From NCBI RefSeq assembly GCF_028736035.1, contig NZ_CP117866.1, positions 5,580,001-5,644,000 of the forward strand: 64,000 bases of DNA, written 5' to 3'. This document shows, piece by piece, positions 1 to 7,883 of this stretch. The position numbers were made by a program, and so were the translations under genes. Position 1 is the stretch's first letter. Every line of letters starts with the position of its first letter. The notes below the pieces were generated by a model, which was not told the DNA's origin, searched no databases, and saw nothing but the letters and a program-made list of their open reading frames with translations. Origin of the DNA: Streptomyces sp. T12. Lineage in GTDB: Bacteria > Actinomycetota > Actinomycetes > Streptomycetales > Streptomycetaceae.

Positions 1-153
1 CCGAACGGCGGGGTCCGAAACCACCGGCCAGCGGATGTGAACGGCTGTCCGAACGCGGCAGGATCGACGACGCCGACGCCGCCGGACTGCCTGGTGTGAC
101 CGCCAGGCCGTCCGGCCGTCGTCGCCGTAGGACGCACTGCGAACGGGGGGAAG

Positions 154-1287
154 TTGAGTTCGGACCGCAGGAGTTATCAGCCGGTCTCGCTGGACCAGGC
201 ACCGGAGGTGAACGAGTTCCTGGACTCGTTGGGCCTCGGGAAGCTGACCGACAGCGAGGTGACCGCCTACCTCGGGCGCAACGACAACTGGGTGGGCACC
301 ACCTCCAGCGGCGTCGGGGTGTTCGTCAAGCGGGTGGTGGCGAGCCCCGAGGAGGCCGCGCGCCGCATCCGCCGGTCGGTCGCCCTGGACGAGGTGATCC
401 GCCGTGCCCAGGCACCCGAGCTGCGCACGCCCCGGCTGCTCGGGCACCACACGCCGCACCACCTGATGGCGCACGAGCTGCTGACCGGGGTGTCGACCGG
501 CGCCGAGCTGGCCGCCGACAAGGACTTCGACGACGAACTCGCGCACCGCGCAGGGCGGTTGATCGGCCTGCTGCACGGTGCCCCGTACGGCGATGTCGAG
601 CCGGCCCTGGACGAGGCGCCGCCCGTCCTGCCCGACCTGTCCATGAACGAGGCGCTGCCGCTGCCCATGTTCATGTCCCTCACGTTCGCCGAGGTGAATC
701 TGTGGGGCATCGTCCAGCAGGACGAGGTGCTCGTCGGCGCGCTGCGGGACCTGCGCGAGCGCGAGCGGCACGTCGAACACCGCCCGGCCCACTGCGATCT
801 GCGCCTGGACCAGTTCCTGCGGGACGCGGACGGCGGCCTGCACTTGACGGACGGTGAGGAGTTCCGGCTGGCCGACCCCGCGCGTGACGTGGGCGCCTTC
901 GCCGGGGAGTGGCTCTACCAGGCGGTCATCGGGATCACCGGAGTGGGCACGGACGACTCGGGTGAACAGGCCGCGCAGGACGGCATCCGCGCCGAGCCGA
1001 CCCACGAGGACATCGTGGCCCGCGGCTCCCGCAACCTGGCCGAACTGCGCCCGCGCATCGAGGCGTTCTGGGCCGGCTACCGCGCCGTACGCGACGACGT
1101 CGACGAGGGCCTGGCCGTACGGGCCACCGCGGTCGCGGGCTGGCATCTGATCGACCGGGCGCTGGCGTCGGCGGCGAAGAACACCCGGCTGCTCGCGCTG
1201 ACCCGGGCGGCGATGGGCATCGGAAGGACCGCGCTGGCGGACCCGGAGCGGTTCGTCACGGCGATGGGACTGGGGGAACAGGCATGA
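154..1287 (+). CDS. lanK: Class V lanthipeptide kinase LanK (APH-fold phosphotransferase)
   Basis: Predicted to phosphorylate Ser/Thr side chains of the precursor core before elimination, the first half of dehydration in class V lanthipeptides (LxmK/CaoK role). The 377-residue product has the aminoglycoside-phosphotransferase fold. A candidate nucleotide-binding Lys lies in FVKRVV (about residue 59), the catalytic loop is HCDLRLDQ (213-220; His213, Asp215, Gln220) and the metal-binding loop is DGEE (233-236) followed by RLADPARDVG. The catalytic residues are therefore intact, unlike the related ORF at 6079. The chosen start is TTG at 154, closely preceded by a G-rich stretch; GTG at 208 is an alternative. 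The stop overlaps the lanY start by four bases (ATGA), implying translational coupling. The assignment to class V rests mainly on the neighbouring HopA1-family, decarboxylase and precursor genes; the fold alone would only say small-molecule or peptide kinase. Confidence 0.85.
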   Translation: MSSDRRSYQPVSLDQAPEVNEFLDSLGLGKLTDSEVTAYLGRNDNWVGTTSSGVGVFVKRVVASPEEAARRIRRSVALDEVIRRAQAPELRTPRLLGHHTPHHLMAHELLTGVSTGAELAADKDFDDELAHRAGRLIGLLHGAPYGDVEPALDEAPPVLPDLSMNEALPLPMFMSLTFAEVNLWGIVQQDEVLVGALRDLRERERHVEHRPAHCDLRLDQFLRDADGGLHLTDGEEFRLADPARDVGAFAGEWLYQAVIGITGVGTDDSGEQAAQDGIRAEPTHEDIVARGSRNLAELRPRIEAFWAGYRAVRDDVDEGLAVRATAVAGWHLIDRALASAAKNTRLLALTRAAMGIGRTALADPERFVTAMGLGEQA

Positions 1288-2282
1288 CGGCGACCGCGAC
1301 ACAGCTGATCGGCGCTCACCTGGCGAGCGTGCTGGACGACGTGCACATCGCCGCGGACCTGAGCGAGGCCCGGGTCGGCGACCGGAGCGTCGAGGTGAGC
1401 GAACCCCGCGACCTGGCGAGCGGCCTGGCCATGCTGCTGTACGAGCAGGTCCACTCCGGCCGCCCGGAGCACGACGGCCCGCGGCCGCGCACCCTGCGCG
1501 ACGGGCGGCTGGAGGAGCTGCTCGCCGCCGCCACCCCGCACGAGACCACCACGGTCGTGGCCCGCAAGGTGGGCGAGAGCCCGGACGGCGAACTGCTCGT
1601 GCTCCTCGTCGACGGGGTACGGGTGGCCGTGCCGGCGTCCGCCCGCCTCACCGGCGACGAGCGGGAGCGCGGCGACGAGGTCGTCGTACGGCTCGGCGCC
1701 GTACGGCCCGCCCTGTCGCCCGGGTTCTTCCTCGCCGACGGCTCACGGGGCCGTCCGTCGGGCCGGCCGCTGCTGCGGGTCTACGTCCACATCGAGGACG
1801 TCGCCCACGCCCCCGCCGTGTGGTCCGCGGTCCTCGGGCGGCTGGAGCAGGAGGGCGTGCCCTACCGGGCGAAGGTCAGCTCGTCCCCGCTGCTGTACCC
1901 GCGCCACGACGCCCTGGTCGTCTACCTGGCACCCGGCACCTGGCACGCGGCCGGTGCGGTGGTGGCCGCCACCCGCGGGCTCGCCGGGGTCGGGATGCGG
2001 ACCTCGCCGTTCACGCACCGGCTCGGCGCGGGCGTCGGTGCCGCGTGGGAGCCCGCCGACGACCGGCCCGGCCGGGCCGGGATGAGCTTCGGGGAGCACC
2101 GGGCGCTGGCGGTCGCCGAGGGACTGGTCGCCCATGCCGAGGCGCCCGACGGGCGGGACCGTACGGCCGCCGTCGCCGAGGCGCTGACGGCCGCGAACAT
2201 CGACCCGCTGCACCCCGCCCGCAACATCGACTCGCCCGAACTCAGTGCCTTCACCCCGTATTCCGAACACGGAGGTGTGTGA
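1284..2282 (+). CDS. lanY: HopA1-family phosphothreonine/phosphoserine lyase LanY
   Basis: Likely eliminates phosphate from residues phosphorylated by LanK to give dehydroalanine and dehydrobutyrine (LxmY/CaoY role). The 332-residue protein resembles the HopA1 type III effector family in its C-terminal half: RVYVHIEDV (about 160), the YRAKVSSSP segment, DALVVYL, and a late FGEHRALAVAEGLV segment typical of this family in actinobacterial RiPP clusters. The N-terminal third is less conserved and may bind the leader. No signal peptide or membrane segment is visible, so it should act in the cytoplasm. It overlaps lanK by four bases and is followed after 3 bases by a small helix-turn-helix ORF. 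Family membership is a judgement by eye; the catalytic residues were not assigned. Confidence 0.83.
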   Translation: MTATATQLIGAHLASVLDDVHIAADLSEARVGDRSVEVSEPRDLASGLAMLLYEQVHSGRPEHDGPRPRTLRDGRLEELLAAATPHETTTVVARKVGESPDGELLVLLVDGVRVAVPASARLTGDERERGDEVVVRLGAVRPALSPGFFLADGSRGRPSGRPLLRVYVHIEDVAHAPAVWSAVLGRLEQEGVPYRAKVSSSPLLYPRHDALVVYLAPGTWHAAGAVVAATRGLAGVGMRTSPFTHRLGAGVGAAWEPADDRPGRAGMSFGEHRALAVAEGLVAHAEAPDGRDRTAAVAEALTAANIDPLHPARNIDSPELSAFTPYSEHGGV

Positions 2283-2285
2283 TCC

Positions 2286-2606
2286 ATGCCCAGACCTCCA
2301 GCGCTGCCGTTGCAGGACAAGGTCCGCATCGTGCTGTCGGTCCTGGCCAAGGAGAAGACCGTGGCCGAGGCGGCACGCCAGGCGCAGGTCTCCGAGCAGT
2401 CCATCGCGAACTGGCGCAAGCAGTTCATCGAGGGCGGCAGCACCGGGCTCGCGGGCCCGCCCGCCGTACGGCCCACCGCCCACCAGGAGCACCTCACCGA
2501 CGAGGTGCGCCGGCTCAAGGTCGCCCTCGGCGAGGCGTACGTCGAGCTCATGGCCTGGCGGAAGATCGGGGACTACCGCCGGGTCCCTTCACGGACCTCG
2601 AGGTGA
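2286..2606 (+). CDS. IS3 OrfA-like helix-turn-helix protein
   Basis: A 106-residue protein whose first 60 residues read as the HTH of IS3-family OrfA proteins: EKTVAEAARQAQVSEQSIANW followed by a Lys/Arg-rich segment. EHLTDEVRRLKVALGEAYVE (about 77-96) looks like a short coiled coil or leucine zipper, as in OrfA. It lies inside the lanthipeptide operon, 3 bases after lanY, and its stop overlaps the GTG of a second tiny ORF (GTGA), which mimics the orfA/orfB arrangement. No transposase catalytic domain or inverted repeats follow. It may be a domesticated DNA-binding regulator of the cluster or the remnant of an inserted IS; the tidy spacing and couplings favour a retained gene. Function unknown. 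Confidence 0.6.
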   Translation: MPRPPALPLQDKVRIVLSVLAKEKTVAEAARQAQVSEQSIANWRKQFIEGGSTGLAGPPAVRPTAHQEHLTDEVRRLKVALGEAYVELMAWRKIGDYRRVPSRTSR

Positions 2607-2734
2607 TCAGACGGGAATTGGGGATTTCCATCTCGAGGTTCTGCCTGATTCTGGAAATCCCCCGACGCACCTACACCCGATGGCTGAGTCAGCACAACGC
2701 AGTGGAAGGACAGAACGATTCCGAAGTCCGGTGA
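2603..2734 (+). CDS. Tiny IS3 OrfB N-terminus-like protein
   Basis: A 43-codon GTG ORF overlapping the stop of the preceding HTH gene by four bases. It begins VIRRELGISISRFCLILEIP and continues RRTYTRWLSQHN, which resembles the DNA-binding start of IS3-family OrfB proteins, then stops at 2734 long before any DDE catalytic domain. It also overlaps the proposed start of the ABC ATPase gene. It could be translated as a second subunit with the OrfA-like protein, or simply be the untranslated stub of a decayed transposase. The frame continuity and the GTGA junction are directly visible; function is unknown. Confidence 0.4.
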   Translation: MIRRELGISISRFCLILEIPRRTYTRWLSQHNAVEGQNDSEVR

Positions 2735-3587
2735 CGAGGCGAGCCCGGCGATATCCATCGAGAACCTCACCATGCGGTACGGGGAGAAAGAGGTCCTGAA
2801 GGGCGTCGACCTCACCGTCCGGCGCGGCGAGGTCCTGGCCCTGCTGGGGCCGAACGGTGCGGGCAAGACCACCACGATCGAGATCATGGAAGGCTTCCGC
2901 CGGCGCACCGGCGGAGACGTGAGCATCCTGGGGGAGGACCCGGACGGTGTTGACGAGGATTGGCGTGCCCGCGTGGGTATTGTCCTGCAGTCCTGGCGCG
3001 ACCATCAGCGCTGGCGGGTCGGTGAACTGCTGGAGCACTTCGCCTCGTACTACCGCGCCCCCCGCGACCCGGCCGAGCTGCTGCGGGAGTTGGGACTCGC
3101 CGAACACGCGGGCCAGGTCTGCCAGAAGCTCTCGGGCGGCCAGCGCCGCAAGCTCGACGTAGCGCTCGGCATCGTCGGCAACCCCGAGCTGCTGTTCCTG
3201 GACGAGCCGACCACCGGGTTCGACCCGGTCGCCCGCCGCGAGTTCCACGAGATGGTGGAGCGGCTGCGCGACGGCGGCATGACGATGGTGCTCACCACGC
3301 ACGACCTGCACGAGGCGGAGCGGCTCGCCGACCGGATCGCCGTCCTCATCGACGGCCGCATCCACGCAAACGGCACCCCCGCCGAACTCGCCGACCGGGC
3401 GCGGGCCGAGGCACGCGTGGTCTGGGACCAGGACGGTGAGCGGCAGACGCAGCTCACCGACGACCCCTCCCGGCTGGTGTGGGAACTGCACGACAAGCTC
3501 CAGGGGCCGATCCCCGGGCTCCAGGTCCACCGGCCCACGCTGGAGGACATCTACGTACGCATGATCCGCGAGGGGGAGGCGGCCTGA
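2718..3587 (+). CDS. ABC transporter ATP-binding protein of the lanthipeptide cluster (LxmF-like)
   Basis: Nucleotide-binding subunit of an ABC-2 type exporter, probably for product export or self-protection with the permease that follows after one base. It has the aromatic A-loop (MRYG), Walker A GPNGAGKTT, signature LSGGQ, Walker B LLFLDEPT and the switch His in TTHD. The first ATG (2772) would remove the first beta-strand (AISIENL), which is normally part of this fold, and no ATG, GTG, TTG or CTG exists in frame back to the stop at 2685-2687. An ATT at 2718 sits 7 bases after GGAAGGA (2704-2710), so a rare ATT start is proposed; 2772 is the conventional alternative. This start overlaps the preceding tiny ORF. 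Family assignment is secure, the start is not. Confidence 0.88.
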   Translation: MPKSGDEASPAISIENLTMRYGEKEVLKGVDLTVRRGEVLALLGPNGAGKTTTIEIMEGFRRRTGGDVSILGEDPDGVDEDWRARVGIVLQSWRDHQRWRVGELLEHFASYYRAPRDPAELLRELGLAEHAGQVCQKLSGGQRRKLDVALGIVGNPELLFLDEPTTGFDPVARREFHEMVERLRDGGMTMVLTTHDLHEAERLADRIAVLIDGRIHANGTPAELADRARAEARVVWDQDGERQTQLTDDPSRLVWELHDKLQGPIPGLQVHRPTLEDIYVRMIREGEAA

Positions 3588-3588
3588 C

Positions 3589-4422
3589 ATGTCCCGAGGA
3601 CTGACCAAGGCGTTCACGGTCGGGCTGCGCCGCGGCGGGCTGGAACTGACGCAGACGCTGCGCACCCCCCGCGAGGCCTTCTCCCTGCTGAGCACGCCGC
3701 TGATGTTCGTCGTCCTGAGCCTCACGATCGAGAAGGACATCGAGGGCAGCGACGTACCGATGGCGCATCTGCTGATGGCCGGCGGCATCACCACCATGCT
3801 CGTGCAGACGGGCCTGATGACGCTCCCTCAGGTGCTGGCCACCGAGCGGGAGGACGGCACGCTGCTGCGGCTGAAGACCGTGCCCGGCGGCATCACCTCG
3901 TACCTGGTCGGCAAGACCGCGGTGGTGCTCGCCACCGCGCTCGGCGGCGCGCTGCTGACGCTGCTGGCCGGTGCCCTGTTCGCCGGCACGGACCTGCCCC
4001 GGGACGCCGCGCACTGGCTCACCCTGATCTGGGTGCTGCTGCTCGGCCTGCTCGCGGTGGTGCCGCTGGGGGCCGCGATCGGGGCGCTGCTGCCCAACCC
4101 GCGCGAGGCCCTGGGGTTCACGATGATCCCCATCTTCTTCCTGATGGGCTGCTCCGGCCTGTTCTTCCCGGTGACCACGCTGCCGGACGGCGCCCGCGCC
4201 GTCGTGGAGGTCTTCCCGGTGAAGTGGATCGCCCAGGGCGTGCGCTCCGCCCTGCTTCCGGACTCGGCGCTGGCCGCGGAGACCGGGCAGAGCTGGCAGC
4301 ACACCGAGATTTTGATGATCGTCGGCGCCTGGGCCGTCGTCGGATTCCTGTTGGCACCACGGCTGCTGCGGCGGATGACCCGCCGTGAGTCCGGCAGCCG
4401 TCTGAAGAAGGCCGAAGCCTGA
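3589..4422 (+). CDS. ABC-2 type transporter permease (LxmE-like)
   Basis: A 277-residue integral membrane protein with about six hydrophobic segments (for example the stretches around residues 38-50, 100-130, 142-165 and 170-200). It partners the ATPase encoded one base upstream and shares a TGATG junction with the reductase gene downstream. The segment LPDGARAVVEVFPVKWIAQG is typical of ABC-2 drug/peptide exporter permeases of the DrrB type. It probably exports the mature lanthipeptide or gives producer immunity. The cluster also encodes a separate one-polypeptide exporter at 11945, so the division of labour between the two systems is unknown. Confidence 0.85.
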   Translation: MSRGLTKAFTVGLRRGGLELTQTLRTPREAFSLLSTPLMFVVLSLTIEKDIEGSDVPMAHLLMAGGITTMLVQTGLMTLPQVLATEREDGTLLRLKTVPGGITSYLVGKTAVVLATALGGALLTLLAGALFAGTDLPRDAAHWLTLIWVLLLGLLAVVPLGAAIGALLPNPREALGFTMIPIFFLMGCSGLFFPVTTLPDGARAVVEVFPVKWIAQGVRSALLPDSALAAETGQSWQHTEILMIVGAWAVVGFLLAPRLLRRMTRRESGSRLKKAEA

Positions 4423-5411
4423 TGACCCGCACCGCGGACGACACCCGCGCCACCTCCCTGATCTTCCCCTCGCAGCCGGACACCCTCGCCTCGATCGTCG
4501 ACTTCGGCCGCTTCGCCAGGAAGCAGCGGGCGCGGCGCCTGTGGATCGGCCAGTCCCTGCGCATCGAGTCCCACCTGGCCATGGCCGCGCTCGCCGCGCA
4601 CGTGCCGGGCCTGCCGCTCGGGTCCAGCGTGGCGCTGACCCCGCTGATGCACCCGTACGAGGCGGCGGTCGAGGCGCGCAGCCTCAGCGCCCTGTCCGGC
4701 GCGACCTACGTCGCCGGATACGGGCCCGGCGCCCCGGAGTTCCAGAAGGCGTTCCTCAAGGACCCCTACGACAAGCCGCTGCGGGCCGTCCACGAGTACG
4801 CCTCGCTCGTACGGCGCCTGCTGGACGGCGAGTTGGTCGACCACCGGGGCGAGCACTACGCCGTCACCTCCAGCCTGATCCCCATGCCCGCGCCGCCGGT
4901 CGAGGTCGGCCTCGGCGTGCTGCGCACCGGCATGGCCCGCACCGCAGGCCGGGTCGCCGACGTGGCGATCACCTGGCTGACGCCGCACTGGTACGTGGCC
5001 GAGCAGCTGCGTCCCGCGCTGGAGGAGGGCGCCGCCCAGGAGGGCCGCAAGGCACCGCGCGTGGCGGCCGTGGTCCATGCCGCCGTCACCCGCCCGGCCC
5101 GCAACCTGCGCCGCTGCGCGCACGCCGCGGCCGGGGTCCACCTGAGCACCGGCCACTACACCGACATGCTGCGCAAGGCCGGCATCGACGCCGACCCGAA
5201 GACCCCGCGCAAGGGCGTGGACGCGCTGATCGACTCCGGCGTGTACGTCACCGGCTCGCCGGACGAAGTCGCCGCGGGGCTGCGGAAGTTCCGGGAGAGC
5301 GGGGTGGACGAGGTGATCCTCAACCTCTCCGGCGTGTACTTCACGGAGGGCGAGGCGGCGGCGCTGCGGGACCTGCGCGACATCCTGCACGCGGAGGACG
5401 GCGGTGAGTGA
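4422..5411 (+). CDS. lanJ: F420H2-dependent dehydroamino acid reductase LanJ (LLM family)
   Basis: A luciferase-like (LLM class) TIM-barrel oxidoreductase of 329 residues. In class V clusters the equivalent enzyme (LxmJ) uses F420H2 to reduce dehydroalanine in the peptide to D-alanine. Family marks are SSVALTPLMHPYEAAVEARS (about 67-86), ATYVAGYGPG, and the late TGSPDEVAAGLRKFRESGVDEV (about 276-297), which is the usual LLM C-terminal helix pattern. It is embedded between the permease and the decarboxylase, with coupled junctions on both sides. Preference for F420 over FMN is inferred from the family and context, not from a residue seen here. The many Ser residues in both precursor cores fit a need for this step. 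Confidence 0.82.
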   Translation: MTRTADDTRATSLIFPSQPDTLASIVDFGRFARKQRARRLWIGQSLRIESHLAMAALAAHVPGLPLGSSVALTPLMHPYEAAVEARSLSALSGATYVAGYGPGAPEFQKAFLKDPYDKPLRAVHEYASLVRRLLDGELVDHRGEHYAVTSSLIPMPAPPVEVGLGVLRTGMARTAGRVADVAITWLTPHWYVAEQLRPALEEGAAQEGRKAPRVAAVVHAAVTRPARNLRRCAHAAAGVHLSTGHYTDMLRKAGIDADPKTPRKGVDALIDSGVYVTGSPDEVAAGLRKFRESGVDEVILNLSGVYFTEGEAAALRDLRDILHAEDGGE

Positions 5412-6082
5412 AGGTGAGTGAACCGGCAACTGAGCCGGGGAGTGAACCGGTAGGCGAACCGGTGGGTGAGCTGGTGGGTGATCCGACCGCCGCCGGGCTG
5501 CCCGCCTTCGGCGCGCGCCGCCTGCTGTACGTGGGCACGGGCGCGCTGAGCGCCGCGCACATGCCGTTCTGGCTGAACTGGCTGCGGCAGGGCTACCCGG
5601 ACGTCGAGGTACGGCCGCTGATCACGCGCAGCGCGGAACGCTTCGTCAGCCGCGGCGCGCTGGCCCCGCTGGCGGGCCGCGAGGCCCTGCTCGACGCCTG
5701 GCCGGACGGCCCCGTCCACGCCGCCCCGCACGTCGAACTCGCCGAGTGGGCCGAGGCCGTGGTCGTACACCCGGCGAGCCTGAACTTCCTGGCCCGCCTC
5801 GCCCTGGGCCTCGCCGACACCCCGGTGATGCTGGCCCTGCAGTGCACCTCGGCCCCCGTGGTCCTGGCCCCCTCCCTCCCGCCGGGCGCGCTGCGGTCGG
5901 CGGCGTACCGACGCCACCGGGCCGCGCTGGAGGAGCGCCCGAACGTTTCGGTGGTCCCGCCGACCCCGGGCCTGAGCAGCACGACGGGCCGTATGGACGC
6001 GGCCCTGGCAGCCCCGCTGCCGGAACTCCTGACGGCGGCGGAACGCCTGCGGACGAGGGCGGACGACGAGGTGGCCCGGTGA
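5408..6082 (+). CDS. lanD: HFCD flavoprotein peptidyl-cysteine decarboxylase LanD
   Basis: Predicted FMN-dependent oxidative decarboxylase (EpiD/LxmD type) that converts the C-terminal Cys of the precursors to the enethiol needed for an AviMeCys ring. The core carries the conserved His in the HVELAEW segment (His108) and PASLN (122-126), which matches the PASxN motif of homo-oligomeric flavin-containing Cys decarboxylases. The start GTG at 5408 overlaps the previous stop. The first 27 residues form an odd repetitive acidic/proline run (repeated EPVGE-like units encoded by GTGAACCGG-like DNA repeats) that is absent from typical HFCD enzymes, so a later start cannot be excluded. Both precursors end in Cys, which supports the role. 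Confidence 0.83.
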   Translation: MKVSEPATEPGSEPVGEPVGELVGDPTAAGLPAFGARRLLYVGTGALSAAHMPFWLNWLRQGYPDVEVRPLITRSAERFVSRGALAPLAGREALLDAWPDGPVHAAPHVELAEWAEAVVVHPASLNFLARLALGLADTPVMLALQCTSAPVVLAPSLPPGALRSAAYRRHRAALEERPNVSVVPPTPGLSSTTGRMDAALAAPLPELLTAAERLRTRADDEVAR

Positions 6083-7122
6083 CCACGGCACACGGGGGCC
6101 ACGCACCCACCCACCCGTCGAGGGAGCCCGGGGAGATCGTCGACGAGTTCGGGACCGGCTTCCTGCGCACCCGTGTCCGGCGGCACGGGCGTGGGTTCGT
6201 GTGGGAGCGATCGCCCGGGGAGCTGCGGCGGGAGCCGTTCTCGGCCGTGTCCGACGAGGTGCGCGCCGCCGTGTCGGCGGCCGTGCCCGCGTCGGCACCG
6301 GGTGTCGCGGGCGTCCTCCCCGTCCTGGGCGTTCCCCAGAGCAGTGCCCGCCGCTACCCGGCCGGCGCGGCGCGGTCCGTCGGACACCTGTTGCTCTCGG
6401 CGCTCGACGCGCGGCAGCGCGGGCTGCTGCACCACCTGCTGTACGAGGTGGGTCGTACGGTGCGCCGCGTGCACGAGGGCGTGCCCGCACGGCTGGTCGC
6501 GGGACGGCCGCGCGGCGCCGCCCGACTGGCCTCCTGGCTGCGGACCACGCCGTCTCGTACACCGTCGCCCACGCCGCCTTCCGACGACGCCCCGCACGAA
6601 CACCTGCCGAGCCTCCACGCGCTCGCCGCCCGGCGGCTCGGACCGGACCGGCTCGCGCGCGTGCTCGGCTGGTGCGACGACCTCGCCGCCGGCCGGGACG
6701 GCGACGTCTTCCTGCTGGGCGGTGTGGGCAGCGGCGCCCTCGTGCCCGGTGCGGCGCCCGGCGCCGGGGTACTGCTGGCCGGTGAGGAACTGGCCCGCGG
6801 CCCGGCCGCCTACGACGTGGGCTGGCTGCTCGGCGAACTGGCCGAGTTCCGGCTGGTCCACCTCACCCGACCCGAACACGCCGCCCTCGCGGAGCACTGC
6901 GCCGAGGCCGCCCGCTCCTTCCTGCGCGGTTACGGAGACCACGGAACCGACCCACAGGCCCTGGGCCGCGCCGCCGCCCTGCGGGTGTTCACCCACGCCC
7001 ACGACTACGCCGCCTACGTCGGGTGGACGGACGAGTTCCCGGCCTATCTCGACTGCATCGCCGAACTGATCGACACCGACGGCGCCGCCGCGGTGCGCCC
7101 GACAACGCTGGAGACAGGATGA
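6079..7122 (+). CDS. lanX: LanX-like protein: APH-fold pseudokinase candidate of class V cluster
   Basis: A 347-residue protein translated from GTG 6079, overlapping lanD by four bases and the methyltransferase gene by four. Class V systems carry a third essential protein of unclear fold (LxmX) with the kinase and lyase, and this is the best candidate by position and size. The C-terminal half aligns by eye with the APH fold: LLGGVGSGALVP (about 212-223) occupies the place of the catalytic HGDxxxxN loop, and LLAGEELARGPAAYDVGWLL (232-251) that of the DxE metal loop plus the ARDVG-like helix. The catalytic His/Asp and metal Asp appear replaced by Gly. This suggests a catalytically dead kinase, perhaps a scaffold or cyclase partner. 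A Pro/Ser/Thr-rich linker spans 157-170. The pseudokinase reading is inference. Confidence 0.65.
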   Translation: MTTAHGGHAPTHPSREPGEIVDEFGTGFLRTRVRRHGRGFVWERSPGELRREPFSAVSDEVRAAVSAAVPASAPGVAGVLPVLGVPQSSARRYPAGAARSVGHLLLSALDARQRGLLHHLLYEVGRTVRRVHEGVPARLVAGRPRGAARLASWLRTTPSRTPSPTPPSDDAPHEHLPSLHALAARRLGPDRLARVLGWCDDLAAGRDGDVFLLGGVGSGALVPGAAPGAGVLLAGEELARGPAAYDVGWLLGELAEFRLVHLTRPEHAALAEHCAEAARSFLRGYGDHGTDPQALGRAAALRVFTHAHDYAAYVGWTDEFPAYLDCIAELIDTDGAAAVRPTTLETG

Positions 7123-7883
7123 CCCTGGGCAACGCCCACTACGACGAGAAGCTCGCGAGCGTCTACGACCAGATGTATCCGATCGAGTTCGACACCAACC
7201 TCGCGGTGGAGTTCCTCGCCGGACTCACCCCGCCGCAGGGCCGGATCCTCGAACTCGGCGTCGGCACCGGCCGTATCGCCCTCCCGCTGGCCGAGCGCGG
7301 CTTCGAGGTCCACGGCATCGACGGCTCCGAGGCGATGCTCGCGAAGCTGAAGGAACGTGACGCCAAGGGCGCGGTGACCACGCGGCTCGGCGACTTCACC
7401 GAGACGGGCACCGGCGAGTCCTACGACCTCGTCACCCTGCTGCTCAACACGTTCTTCGTCGCCGTGACCAAGGAACAGCAGCTCGGCTGTCTGCGGCTGG
7501 CGCGCGAACAGCTCGCCCCCGGCGGCCGGTTCGTCCTGGAGGCGTTCGACCCCGCGCCGTACCACGGCCTGCAGAAGCCGGACTTCTCGATGCGCTACCT
7601 CAACGAGGGCGCGATCATGCTCGACACGCTCGCCGTCGACCGCTCCCGGCAGCTGATGATCGGCACGCACACGATCGTCGACGGCGGGCCGCCGGAGACC
7701 AAGCAGCACGTCCTGCGCTACGCGTTCCCGTTCGAGATCGACCTGCTCGCGGAGCTGGCCGGGCTGCGGCTCGTGGAGCGCTACGAGAGCTGGACCAGGC
7801 AGCCGTACACCGCGGCCAGCCTGCGCCATGTGTCCGTCTACGAGAGCGCGGACCGTACCGACACCGCACAGGAGGAGGCCTGA
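7119..7883 (+). CDS. SAM-dependent methyltransferase (LxmM-like)
   Basis: A class I Rossmann methyltransferase of 254 residues: motif I is ILELGVGTGRIALPLAERG (about 44-62), followed by the acidic loop GIDGSEAML and motif IV YDLVTLLLNTFF. In class V lanthipeptides the equivalent enzyme N,N-dimethylates the N-terminus of the mature peptide; this is the most likely role here but O- or C-methylation is possible. The ATG overlaps the lanX stop (ATGA) and the stop overlaps the next ATG (TGATG), so it sits firmly inside the operon. Confidence 0.82.
   Translation: MTLGNAHYDEKLASVYDQMYPIEFDTNLAVEFLAGLTPPQGRILELGVGTGRIALPLAERGFEVHGIDGSEAMLAKLKERDAKGAVTTRLGDFTETGTGESYDLVTLLLNTFFVAVTKEQQLGCLRLAREQLAPGGRFVLEAFDPAPYHGLQKPDFSMRYLNEGAIMLDTLAVDRSRQLMIGTHTIVDGGPPETKQHVLRYAFPFEIDLLAELAGLRLVERYESWTRQPYTAASLRHVSVYESADRTDTAQEEA

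Noticed and set aside
2286..2734. Intact IS3-family insertion sequence
   Set aside because: There is no DDE catalytic domain, no inverted repeats or target duplication visible, and the flanking operon is continuous.
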